From positions 186,001-250,000 of the forward strand of contig NZ_CP045997.1 in NCBI RefSeq assembly GCF_010233585.1: DNA of 64,000 nt, written 5' to 3'. This DNA is from Spirosoma endbachense (GTDB lineage Bacteria > Bacteroidota > Bacteroidia > Cytophagales > Spirosomataceae). A program made the translations under genes and the position numbers. Below are positions 34,065 through 41,598 of this stretch, piece after piece (within the stretch, counting starts at the first letter, position 1; each line of letters opens with the position of its first letter). Below the pieces are notes generated by a model. It was not told the DNA's origin and did not search any database. It saw only the letters and a list, made by a program, of their open reading frames with translations.

Positions 34065-34562
34065 TTACTCATCATCAATCTCCTGCTCAAGCGATTCATG
34101 GTAGGCAATAATCTGGCGAAGGACATCAACGGCGATGTTAAAGTGTTCTTCACCCACAACTTGTTTGTATTCATCCATTAGTCGATGCTGCTGCCGCTTA
34201 ATGGTCAGTAAGTGTTTTTGTCCCTCAATTGTCAGGCTTATTTTCACACTCCGCCCATCTTTCTGATTCTTGTCGGTCCGGATAAGGCCCTGTTCCTCTA
34301 ACTCCTTTACCGTTCGACTCATCGCCTGTTTGGGAACCTTGGCCCGTTGCGCCAACTCACGATTTGTAATGCTCTTCAGGCTGATACTAGCTAGAAAAGG
34401 TATGTAGGAAAGTTTAAAAGGACCAATGCCTGATGCATTCATGGCTTGTTGAATGCTTCGTTCAAACAACCGCTTACCTGCCCACATAAGCCGCGCCCAG
34501 TTGCGGTCATTCGTACGCATGTATGCCGCTAATTCCGACTGAATTTGTTCCTGATCGTCCAT
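34065..34562 (-). CDS. MarR-family transcriptional regulator
   Basis: A 165-residue winged-helix regulator: dimer helices (residues 1-50), recognition region LKSITNRELAQRAKVPKQAMSRTVKELEEQGLI (about 65-97), and wing RTDKNQKDGRSVKISLT. It is divergent from a VOC-domain gene and a 58-bp perfect palindrome lies between them, so it probably represses both genes until a ligand binds. The ligand is unknown. Confidence 0.9.
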   Translation of the reverse strand: MDDQEQIQSELAAYMRTNDRNWARLMWAGKRLFERSIQQAMNASGIGPFKLSYIPFLASISLKSITNRELAQRAKVPKQAMSRTVKELEEQGLIRTDKNQKDGRSVKISLTIEGQKHLLTIKRQQHRLMDEYKQVVGEEHFNIAVDVLRQIIAYHESLEQEIDDE

Positions 34563-34644
34563 AAAATAGGCTTCCTGAACTTGCCGAAAGGTGTAGGTTT
34601 CGTCCTTAACTTTTCGGCAAGTTCATTTCTGAGTAAAATTAATA

Positions 34645-34702
34645 ATGCAATAGTAGTCATAATTGTTGACTATATAGTCAACAATTATGACTACTATTGC
34701 AT
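34645..34702. promoter_or_regulatory. 58-bp gapless perfect palindrome, probable MarR operator
   Basis: Bases 34645-34673 are the exact reverse complement of 34674-34702, with no spacer. The centre TTGACTATATAGTCAA has the length and symmetry of MarR-family operators. It lies 82 bases upstream of the marR start and 22 bases before the VOC start. The extra arms beyond an ordinary operator are unexplained. Confidence 0.8.
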
Positions 34703-34724
34703 CCGAAAAAACATATAAACGAAC

Positions 34725-35093
34725 ATGACCCTAAGCCACTTAAACATAGCTGTGCCTGATGTAGCACAAACCCGTGCCTTCTTCGAAACGTATTTTGGCT
34801 TTAAATGCACCGACGTAAAAGGAAAAGATGCCCTGGCTATTCTGATGGGTAAAAACGGATTTATTCTGGCATTAAGCAACTTCAATAAGAATCAAATCCC
34901 TCAGTATCCGTCTGATTTTCATGTGGGTATGGTTGTCGATACGCCTGAGCAGGTTACGGAGACATACACTCGGATGAAGGCCGACGGTGTGTCGCTTGAG
35001 CATGAGCCCAAAACGTGGGGCGGGCGGGGAACGACCTCATTTTATGTGATGGCTCCGGGAAATTTTCTCGTAGAAGTGCTCAGTGTAATCTGA
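34725..35093 (+). CDS. VOC-family (glyoxalase/bleomycin resistance-like) protein
   Basis: A 122-residue single-domain VOC protein. Two beta-alpha-beta-beta-beta modules are visible, beginning LSHLNIAVPDVAQTRAFFETYFGFKC and FHVGMVVDTPEQVTETYTRMKADGV, ending FYVMAPGNFLVEVLSV. Candidate metal ligands are His5 and Glu near the end (VEVL). Divergence from a MarR regulator suggests an inducible detoxification or ring-cleavage role; the substrate is unknown. Confidence 0.85.
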   Translation: MTLSHLNIAVPDVAQTRAFFETYFGFKCTDVKGKDALAILMGKNGFILALSNFNKNQIPQYPSDFHVGMVVDTPEQVTETYTRMKADGVSLEHEPKTWGGRGTTSFYVMAPGNFLVEVLSVI

Positions 35094-35107
35094 CGATTAA
35101 CCGTGCG

Positions 35108-36211
35108 TCATTTCGGTAGTTTCATCCGGTACAGCCGAAATGGATAGTCAACCTTATCTTCACCATTGTTATAGCGTTTGGTACGCTGAATCTGAGCCGC
35201 GGTGAGGTATAGGTAGCCATCCGGGCCAACGGCAAAACTGTCGGGCCAAAGTAGTCGGTTGTCGGTCACCAGCGTTTTGAGCTTGCGGTCGGCTGTGAAA
35301 TAACGAACGGCTTTGCGGGGCGAGTCGGTCAGGTAAATAGTACCCGCTTTGTCGGCTACCATCCCGTGAGATACCCCCGTTTCGGCCATTGTTTCAACGT
35401 GTGAGGCCACTTCTGCTGGGGTTAGTGCAGGGTCAGTCAGGTAGTTTGTCGCAATCCGATATAGGTTTGTTTGTGTAATCGGGCGAAAATATAAATAGGC
35501 AAAGTCCGCCGTGAGGGCTATGCCATTTACATTGCTACTGAAGGGAATCCCTTTGCTGTCTCTTACTTCTTTCCCGTCAATCGTCAGCACGAAATTCGGA
35601 TCGGCTTTGGTCGATTTATCGCCTTCGAGTACGGCACGGCTCTTTCCCGATTTTAAATCCAGCACAATGATTGCAGCCCGCCTGGGGTCCGACAGGTAAG
35701 CGATCTGTTGGCGTGAATCAACCTGTACATCGTTCAGGCCCGTACGCTCGCGGGGCTGGTCCTCGAATCGATAGATCTTCTCTACCTGATTGGTAGCCAG
35801 ATTTATCTTCAGGAGCTTTATGCCCGTTGGAAAAGCAGGCATGCCGGAAGGGCTGGCTGGATCGAGTACCCAAAGCGCATCTGTCTGGTCGACAAATAAA
35901 GCCTGCACATTGATAAAGCGATTCTGCGGATTCAGTGAATCCCACTTGTTCCATTCCTCGTTAGGGTAGGGTCGTCGCTGGCCGTTGACGATTTCGGCAA
36001 GGCCATAGTCATAATTATCGGAATTTTTGGGAAACGTAACGAATATGCGTTTTCCCTTCGATACACCGACACCAATCGGCTGATGTTTACCAAACTCGGC
36101 AACAGTTTCGAGTTCTGGCGATTGGCCGGAGTCTGCCGGTTTTACCTGGGAATTGGCTATAAAGCTACATAACAGTAGGCAGGGTATTAGGAAAAACGGC
36201 TTCATATACAC
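35108..36211 (-). CDS. Yellow/major royal jelly protein-like beta-propeller
   Basis: A 367-residue exported protein with a signal peptide ending near FIANSQ. The propeller blades include VFVTFPKNSDNYDYGLAEIVNGQRRPYPNEEWN, VDQTDALWVLDPASP and GLNDVQVDSRQQIAYLSD, which are the conserved segments of the yellow/MRJP family (bacterial relatives are annotated L-dopachrome tautomerase-related). Enzyme activity in bacteria is not established. The ATG two codons in (MKPFFLIP) is an equally good start. Confidence 0.83.
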   Translation of the reverse strand: MYMKPFFLIPCLLLCSFIANSQVKPADSGQSPELETVAEFGKHQPIGVGVSKGKRIFVTFPKNSDNYDYGLAEIVNGQRRPYPNEEWNKWDSLNPQNRFINVQALFVDQTDALWVLDPASPSGMPAFPTGIKLLKINLATNQVEKIYRFEDQPRERTGLNDVQVDSRQQIAYLSDPRRAAIIVLDLKSGKSRAVLEGDKSTKADPNFVLTIDGKEVRDSKGIPFSSNVNGIALTADFAYLYFRPITQTNLYRIATNYLTDPALTPAEVASHVETMAETGVSHGMVADKAGTIYLTDSPRKAVRYFTADRKLKTLVTDNRLLWPDSFAVGPDGYLYLTAAQIQRTKRYNNGEDKVDYPFRLYRMKLPK

Positions 36212-36344
36212 GCAGTTCAGAGGATGTTAGTGTAACGACTTCACCCGTATATGGTTCACAAAACCTGACCTCCTGGTCAGATCAGTCCAGAATAGCAGGA
36301 CCAATCTGGATGCAAAAATCATACAGGTCTGGTCTATAAGTGCG

Positions 36345-36352
36345 TATCTTTG
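36345..36352 (+). promoter_or_regulatory. -7 box (TATCTTTG) of queE
   Basis: TATCTTTG matches the TAnnTTTG consensus. It predicts a start of transcription near 36359, which lies after the first ATG of the open frame (36357), so translation more likely begins at 36402. Confidence 0.5.
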
Positions 36353-36401
36353 CCATATGCTTTTGGAACAGAAACAACAGGAAATAGGGGCTGTCGATTC
36401 C

Positions 36402-37007
36402 ATGCAGGCTACACTACCTGTCATGGAAGCTTTCTATACTCTTCAGGGAGAGGGCGCACATACGGGGCGGGCGGCCTATTTCATCCGGCTCGGTGGCTGC
36501 GATGTCGGTTGCCACTGGTGCGATGTAAAAGAATCGTGGGATGCCGATGCACACCCAAAATTAACGATTGATGCCATTGTGGATGGAGCGTTACACTATC
36601 CTGGCCGGATGGCGGTCGTTACGGGCGGAGAACCGCTCATGCACGACCTGACCGAGCTAACGGCTGCTCTACAGAATGCCGGGTTCCGGACAAATATCGA
36701 AACGTCGGGCGTGTGCCAGGCTGTAACGGGTTCGTGGGACTGGATCTGCTTTTCTCCTAAAAAATTCAGGAAGCCCAATCCGGCTATTTTTGACAAGGCG
36801 GATGAGCTGAAAGTTATCATTTACAACCAGTCCGACTTTGCGTTTGCCGAGTCGTTCGTACCGCATCTTCGCCCCGATTGCAAACTCTTTTTGCAAACTG
36901 AGTGGAGTCGTTCCAATGAAATGCTGCCTCGCATCGTTGATTACGTTAAAGATCATCCGCAATGGCAAATCTCGTTGCAGACACACAAGTATCTGGATAT
37001 TCCGTAA
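36402..37007 (+). CDS. queE: 7-carboxy-7-deazaguanine synthase
   Basis: A radical-SAM enzyme of 201 residues that makes 7-carboxy-7-deazaguanine in the queuosine pathway. Features are EAFYTLQGEGAHTGRAAYFIRLGGC and the cluster-binding C-x3-C-x2-C (CDVGCHWC), then VVTGGEPLMHD, which binds SAM, and the C-terminal SLQTHKYLDIP shared by QueE of Bacteroidota. The frame opens at 36357, but MQATLPVMEAFY at 36402 fits family starts and the predicted promoter. It sits alone; queC and queD are not in the window. Confidence 0.92.
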   Translation: MQATLPVMEAFYTLQGEGAHTGRAAYFIRLGGCDVGCHWCDVKESWDADAHPKLTIDAIVDGALHYPGRMAVVTGGEPLMHDLTELTAALQNAGFRTNIETSGVCQAVTGSWDWICFSPKKFRKPNPAIFDKADELKVIIYNQSDFAFAESFVPHLRPDCKLFLQTEWSRSNEMLPRIVDYVKDHPQWQISLQTHKYLDIP

Positions 37008-37039
37008 ATCGCTGGATAACCAATAAAGGGAAGTGGACA

Positions 37040-38968
37040 ATGGCTCGTATAGCCCGTTATACTATCCTGATCCTTCATTGCTCATTGGTCATTATCCATT
37101 GTTCTATAGGACAGGATAAAAAGGCTCAGGAGCTTTACGCCCAGTCAATTAAGCTGTTTGGCGAGCGAAAAGCGAACGAGGCCATTCCATTTATGGAACA
37201 GGCCGTCAAGCAGGACCCCAATTTCATGGATGCTTACCTGAAGCTGGGGCAGCTTTATGAATTTGCCCGGCGTTATGAACCCGCTATAGCGGCATACCGG
37301 AACGCGATTCGACTTCAACCCGACAGTCCGGCGTCCGGAACGGCTTATCAGTCGCTGAGCAATACGCTGCTCCGGCTGGGGCGTTATGCCGAAGCGTTAC
37401 CTTATCTGGAGAAATTTCAGACGATGTCTCCTCCTCAGTCGGCTCAGGGACAGCGCGTTAGTCGACAGATTGAATCGGCCCGATTTGCCCAGGAGGCCAT
37501 TCAGCACCCACAGCCGGTCGATCCCAAGCCGCTGTCGTCGGTCCTGCAGACAACACCTTCGCAATATTTTCCTGTGCTGACGGCTGATGAACAAACACTC
37601 GTCTTTACGGCGCTGAAACCCGAAGGTGATGAAGATTTAATGACGGCAACCTTTAATGGAGAAACGTGGTCGCCCCCAACGTCAATTTCGTCCGGGATCA
37701 ATACGCCCGATAATGAAGGCACGGCCAGTCTCTCCGCCGATGGTCGGATGATCGTTTTCACGGCCTGTCAGGGGCGAAAAGGTTTCGGTAGTTGTGATCT
37801 GTATCTGAGTCGTAAAACCGGGGATGACTGGTCGGCTCCCGAAAATCTTGGCGCTACGGTCAATACCCGTTTTTATGAATCACAGCCTTCGTTATCGGCC
37901 GATGGGCGCCGGCTTTATTTCGTTTCTGATCGACCAGGCGGCAAAGGACGACGCGATATCTGGCGCAGTGATCTCGATACCGAAGGAAACTGGCAGGAAC
38001 CGGTCAATATTGGCGTACCTGTCAACACGCCTTTCAATGAAGCCTCGCCCTTTATTCATGCGAATGGTCAAAGCCTTTTCTTTGCGTCAGAAGGTCATGT
38101 TGGTTTGGGCGGTTATGACCTGTTTGTGTCCGACAGCTCCACAACAGGCTGGACGGTACCAACAAATCTAGGCTATCCGATCAACACATCCGAAGATCAG
38201 GCATCCCTGTTCGTAGCGGCCAATGGAAAGCGGGCCTATTACTCGTTTGAGGAACAAAAAGACGGCGTATCTCAGAAATCCCGTTTGTATGCCTTTGAAC
38301 TTCCAGAGGCTTTACGGGAGCGTGTAAAACCCGTTAATTACCTAAAGGGTGTGGTGGCTGATGCAAAAACAAAAAAGCCATTGGCCGCTACGGTCGAATT
38401 AATTGATTTAAAGACCAATCAGATTGTTTCGCGCGTTCACGCCGACGCTCAGACCGGCCAATACACGGCCGTTATGCCCAGCGGAGGAGAATACGCGCTG
38501 TACGTGAGTGTTCCGGGCTATCTGTTCAAGAGCCTTTCCTTCGACTTCACTCAGAAGCCCAAAGCTGATCGGGAGGCCAGTACAGGAATGTCGCTGAACG
38601 TTCCACTGGAACCGGCCGTAGCCGGAGAGACAGCCAAGGAAACACTGAATAATCTTTTTTTTGAATCGGGCCGGTATGACCTCGCCGAGAAGTCGCGCAC
38701 AGAGCTCGACCGGTTATCGGCATTCATGAAAGCAAGTCCAACGGTTAAAATCGAAATCGCCGGACATACGGATGACAAGGGAGAAGCAGCCTCTAACCTG
38801 ACGCTTTCACAAAAGCGGGCGCAGTCGGTTGTGGCTTATCTGACCACAGCCGGTATTGATCCCAGTCGTATTAAAGCGGTTGGTTATGGCAAAACCCGCC
38901 CCGTAGCGCCGAATACTACCGACGAAAACCGACGACTGAATCGGCGGATCGAGTGGCGGGTGCTTTGA
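37040..38968 (+). CDS. OmpA-family protein with TPR, PD40 propeller and CRD domains (PorE-like)
   Basis: A 642-residue envelope protein. Order of domains: signal sequence (1-25), three TPR-like repeats (about 30-145, AQELYAQSIKLFGERKANEAIPFMEQAVKQDP), a WD40-like PD40 propeller (about 175-425, with repeats such as NEGTASLSADGRMIVFTACQG and ESQPSLSADGRRLYFVSDRPGG), a carboxypeptidase-regulatory-like domain (about 430-510) and an OmpA peptidoglycan-binding domain (about 530-642, IEIAGHTDDKGEAASNLTLSQKRAQSVVAYL). This exact order is that of PorE of the type IX secretion system, but paralogs with the same layout exist. It starts at the ATG at 37040 rather than the earlier frame start inside queE. 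Confidence 0.78.
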   Translation: MARIARYTILILHCSLVIIHCSIGQDKKAQELYAQSIKLFGERKANEAIPFMEQAVKQDPNFMDAYLKLGQLYEFARRYEPAIAAYRNAIRLQPDSPASGTAYQSLSNTLLRLGRYAEALPYLEKFQTMSPPQSAQGQRVSRQIESARFAQEAIQHPQPVDPKPLSSVLQTTPSQYFPVLTADEQTLVFTALKPEGDEDLMTATFNGETWSPPTSISSGINTPDNEGTASLSADGRMIVFTACQGRKGFGSCDLYLSRKTGDDWSAPENLGATVNTRFYESQPSLSADGRRLYFVSDRPGGKGRRDIWRSDLDTEGNWQEPVNIGVPVNTPFNEASPFIHANGQSLFFASEGHVGLGGYDLFVSDSSTTGWTVPTNLGYPINTSEDQASLFVAANGKRAYYSFEEQKDGVSQKSRLYAFELPEALRERVKPVNYLKGVVADAKTKKPLAATVELIDLKTNQIVSRVHADAQTGQYTAVMPSGGEYALYVSVPGYLFKSLSFDFTQKPKADREASTGMSLNVPLEPAVAGETAKETLNNLFFESGRYDLAEKSRTELDRLSAFMKASPTVKIEIAGHTDDKGEAASNLTLSQKRAQSVVAYLTTAGIDPSRIKAVGYGKTRPVAPNTTDENRRLNRRIEWRVL

Positions 38969-39170
38969 GGGCTGGATGTAAGGGGGCGATGAGCAGGGAG
39001 AAGAAGGCGGTCGGTCAGGCGACATCCAGGAACTGCTGCTCGGTGCTCCTTTCTGCTCGCTCTTTTGCTTTCCTGCGGGATTTTTTTCAATTTTGTGTAT
39101 GTTGTCTAAATACCATCTCTTTTTAGGGAACGGTATTTTGTTATAAAGAAGACAACTTAGTGCCAATCAC

Positions 39171-40127
39171 ATGACTTCCGAACACGTAAAGTGCCTGATC
39201 ATCGGCTCCGGCCCGGCTGGCTATACAGCTGCTATATACGCATCGCGGGCTAATATGAAACCCGTTATGTATCAGGGACCACAGCCTGGTGGCCAATTGA
39301 CCATTACCAACGAGGTTGATAATTTTCCTGGCTATCCTGACGGTGTTCAGGGGCCACAAATGATGCAGGATTTAGAGAACCAGGCCCGCCGATTTGGTAC
39401 GGATGTTCGCTATGGTATGGTGACCAGCGTCGATTTTTCCGGGCATCCGCACCGAGCGATCGTTGACGATAAACACGAAATAACCGCAGATTCAGTTATT
39501 ATTTCGACGGGCGCATCGGCCAAATGGCTGGGCTTGCCGTCAGAAATGCGCCTGAATGGCCGGGGCGTTTCTGCCTGTGCTGTTTGCGACGGATTTTTCT
39601 TCCGTGGGCAGGATGTGGCCATAATCGGTGCGGGCGATACGGCGGCCGAAGAAGCCAGCTACCTGGCTAACCTCTGCCGTAAAGTATATATGCTCGTTCG
39701 ACGCGACGAAATGCGGGCGTCGAAGTTCATGCAGCAACGCGTTAATACCGCGCCAAACATCGAAATTCTGTTCAACACCGAAACTATAGAAGTGCTTGGC
39801 GACGACGAAGTGTCGGGCGTTCGGGTGAAGAATACTGTAACGGGCGAAGAAAGCGTTTTAGACGTGACCGGCTTTTTCGTAGCCATCGGTCACAAACCAA
39901 ATACTGACATTTTTCGGGAGTACCTTGAGATGGATGAGAGTGGTTATATCCTGACAGAAAAAGGGAGTACCCGAACCAATATACCTGGTGTCTTTGCCTG
40001 CGGAGATGCCCAGGATAACGTCTATCGTCAGGCCATTACGGCAGCCGGAACGGGTTGCATGGCCGCACTCGACGCTGAACGTTATCTGGTCACAGTAGAA
40101 ATGCAGGAACAACAACTTGTTCATTAA
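39171..40127 (+). CDS. trxB: Thioredoxin-disulfide reductase
   Basis: A 318-residue flavoenzyme. FAD motif GSGPAGYTAAIYASRA (residues 12-27), QPGGQL, redox-active CAVC (CAVCDGFFFRGQ, about residue 137), NADPH motif IGAGDTAAEEASYLA and the FAD-closing FACGDAQDNVYRQAITAAGTGCMAALDAERYL are all intact. It passes electrons from NADPH to thioredoxin. The 200 bases before it (38969-39170) hold a GGATGT/ACATCC-flanked G-rich stretch and GAGCAG/CTGCTC repeats that may terminate the preceding gene. Confidence 0.95.
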   Translation: MTSEHVKCLIIGSGPAGYTAAIYASRANMKPVMYQGPQPGGQLTITNEVDNFPGYPDGVQGPQMMQDLENQARRFGTDVRYGMVTSVDFSGHPHRAIVDDKHEITADSVIISTGASAKWLGLPSEMRLNGRGVSACAVCDGFFFRGQDVAIIGAGDTAAEEASYLANLCRKVYMLVRRDEMRASKFMQQRVNTAPNIEILFNTETIEVLGDDEVSGVRVKNTVTGEESVLDVTGFFVAIGHKPNTDIFREYLEMDESGYILTEKGSTRTNIPGVFACGDAQDNVYRQAITAAGTGCMAALDAERYLVTVEMQEQQLVH

Positions 40128-40141
40128 CTTACTAGTTTTCA

Positions 40142-40210
40142 GAGAAAAGTTTTCAGTAGCAAACACGCCGGTATTACCGCGCAGGCCGCTGAAAACTGAA
40201 AATTTTTCTC
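40142..40210. terminator. Hairpin after trxB
   Basis: GAGAAAA-GTTTTCAG (40142-40156) pairs with CTGAAAAC (40189-40196) and, past a small bulge, TTTTCTC (40204-40210). It lies 15 bases after the trxB stop. The CTGAAAAC arm resembles the repeat near 29.3 kb. Confidence 0.55.
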
Positions 40211-40232
40211 CGAAAACTCATCTTTGATGCTG

Positions 40233-41303
40233 ATGAGAAAAACGGCTGTTCGATGGCTCCTGGCCATCAGTTGCCTGTGTTTTACCGTAACGGCACAGGC
40301 CCAGGAACGGGGGCGATTTAAGAAAAACCTTACGATTACGCCCAAAAATCAATATAACCCGAATGCACCAGTCGTCGAACAGCCTCAAAAAGCGGACGAC
40401 CCATTCGAGCAGGAAGCTACCCAACTGCGCTTTAATAGCCAGTTTGAGCCCAAAAAAGAACTTAATAAGGTCGTTAGCGAAGACACCAGCACAATTGATC
40501 AGGGTGAAGCCAGCGTTGTTGAAGTGATTGACTCGGTCCTTGTTGGTAATGAGTGGGTTAAAATCGCTGATTATTACGCCGTCTGGGATTCCCGAACCAT
40601 TGACCCGTATAATATTAATCCACTGGAGTTTAACGAAGCCATCGATATTAAACTCTATGACCCGCCTGCAAACCGCTACTGGTCGGCTCCATTAAACGAA
40701 GGGAAAATGACATCGAACTTCGGGTATCGGTGGGGGCGCTGGCATACAGGCACTGATCTCGATCTGGAAACCGGTGACCCGGTCTACGCTGCTTTTGATG
40801 GTATCGTGCGCGTAGTGGGCTGGGATGGTAATGGGTATGGCCGCTATGTACTGGTTCGCCACTATAACGGTCTTGAAACGCTTTATGGCCACATGTCCAA
40901 GCAAACCGTAGAAACGAATCAACTCGTGAAAGCGGGTGATCAGGTGGGGTTAGGCGGCAATACGGGCCGGAGTTACGGCGCTCACCTGCACTTTGAGACC
41001 CGCTACGAAGGCAACCCATTTAGTCCGTTAAACATTTACTCATTTCCGGAAAACTCGATCATCTCTGATCACTTTCTGTTGACTGGGTCCGTGTGGGATT
41101 ATCTCCGTGGAGGCCGTTCGGCATCCTCCGAATCCAGTTCGCGGCCACGGTTTAAACGAACCGTATTGCATCGCGTCCGGTCGGGCGAAACACTCAGTTC
41201 AATCGCCAGTCGCTATGGCATGTCCGTATCAGCATTGACTCGTAAAAATCACCTCTCATCGCGGTCGCGTATCCGACCAGGGCAAAAACTGAGAGTGAAT
41301 TAG
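40233..41303 (+). CDS. M23-family peptidoglycan endopeptidase with C-terminal LysM
   Basis: A 356-residue exported zinc endopeptidase. A signal peptide (MRKTAVRWLLAISCLCFTVTAQA) is followed by a low-complexity linker region, the LytM/M23 domain at about residues 150-275 with zinc ligands in GRWHTGTDLDLE (HxxxD) and the HLHFE block (ligand His), and GHMSKQTVETNQLVKAGDQVGLGG. A LysM repeat closes the protein (HRVRSGETLSSIASRYGMSVSALTRKNHL). It cuts peptide cross-links during wall growth or separation. The ATG at 40233 is preferred over the TTG at 40224. Confidence 0.93.
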   Translation: MRKTAVRWLLAISCLCFTVTAQAQERGRFKKNLTITPKNQYNPNAPVVEQPQKADDPFEQEATQLRFNSQFEPKKELNKVVSEDTSTIDQGEASVVEVIDSVLVGNEWVKIADYYAVWDSRTIDPYNINPLEFNEAIDIKLYDPPANRYWSAPLNEGKMTSNFGYRWGRWHTGTDLDLETGDPVYAAFDGIVRVVGWDGNGYGRYVLVRHYNGLETLYGHMSKQTVETNQLVKAGDQVGLGGNTGRSYGAHLHFETRYEGNPFSPLNIYSFPENSIISDHFLLTGSVWDYLRGGRSASSESSSRPRFKRTVLHRVRSGETLSSIASRYGMSVSALTRKNHLSSRSRIRPGQKLRVN

Positions 41304-41330
41304 AGCATAATAAATTTTATAATGGCTACC

Positions 41331-41369
41331 AAAAGGCCTACTCCTCATAAAAGAGCGAGTAGGCCTTTT
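41331..41369 (+). terminator. Factor-independent terminator of the M23 gene
   Basis: AAAAGGCCTACTC (41331-41343) pairs with GAGTAGGCCTTTT (41357-41369), a 13-bp stem with a 13-base loop and T run, 27 bases after the stop codon. Confidence 0.85.
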
Positions 41370-41598
41370 CTTGTTTCTAAAGCAGCTAAAATTGGCCCGT
41401 TTAGGTAGTAATTGATCACTGCTCCTGAATTTGATGGCTTCATTTCAGTCAGGATCTTCCTCAATTCAGTCGAAGAATTGGTCAATTTGGGACAATGCTG
41501 TCTGGTCGAAAGCCAGTGAACGACTAGTTTTAACCAGCAGCTAGCCGCCTGAATCACCATCGCATAGGGCGATGAGCGGGCTTCTTAACTGGTATAAA

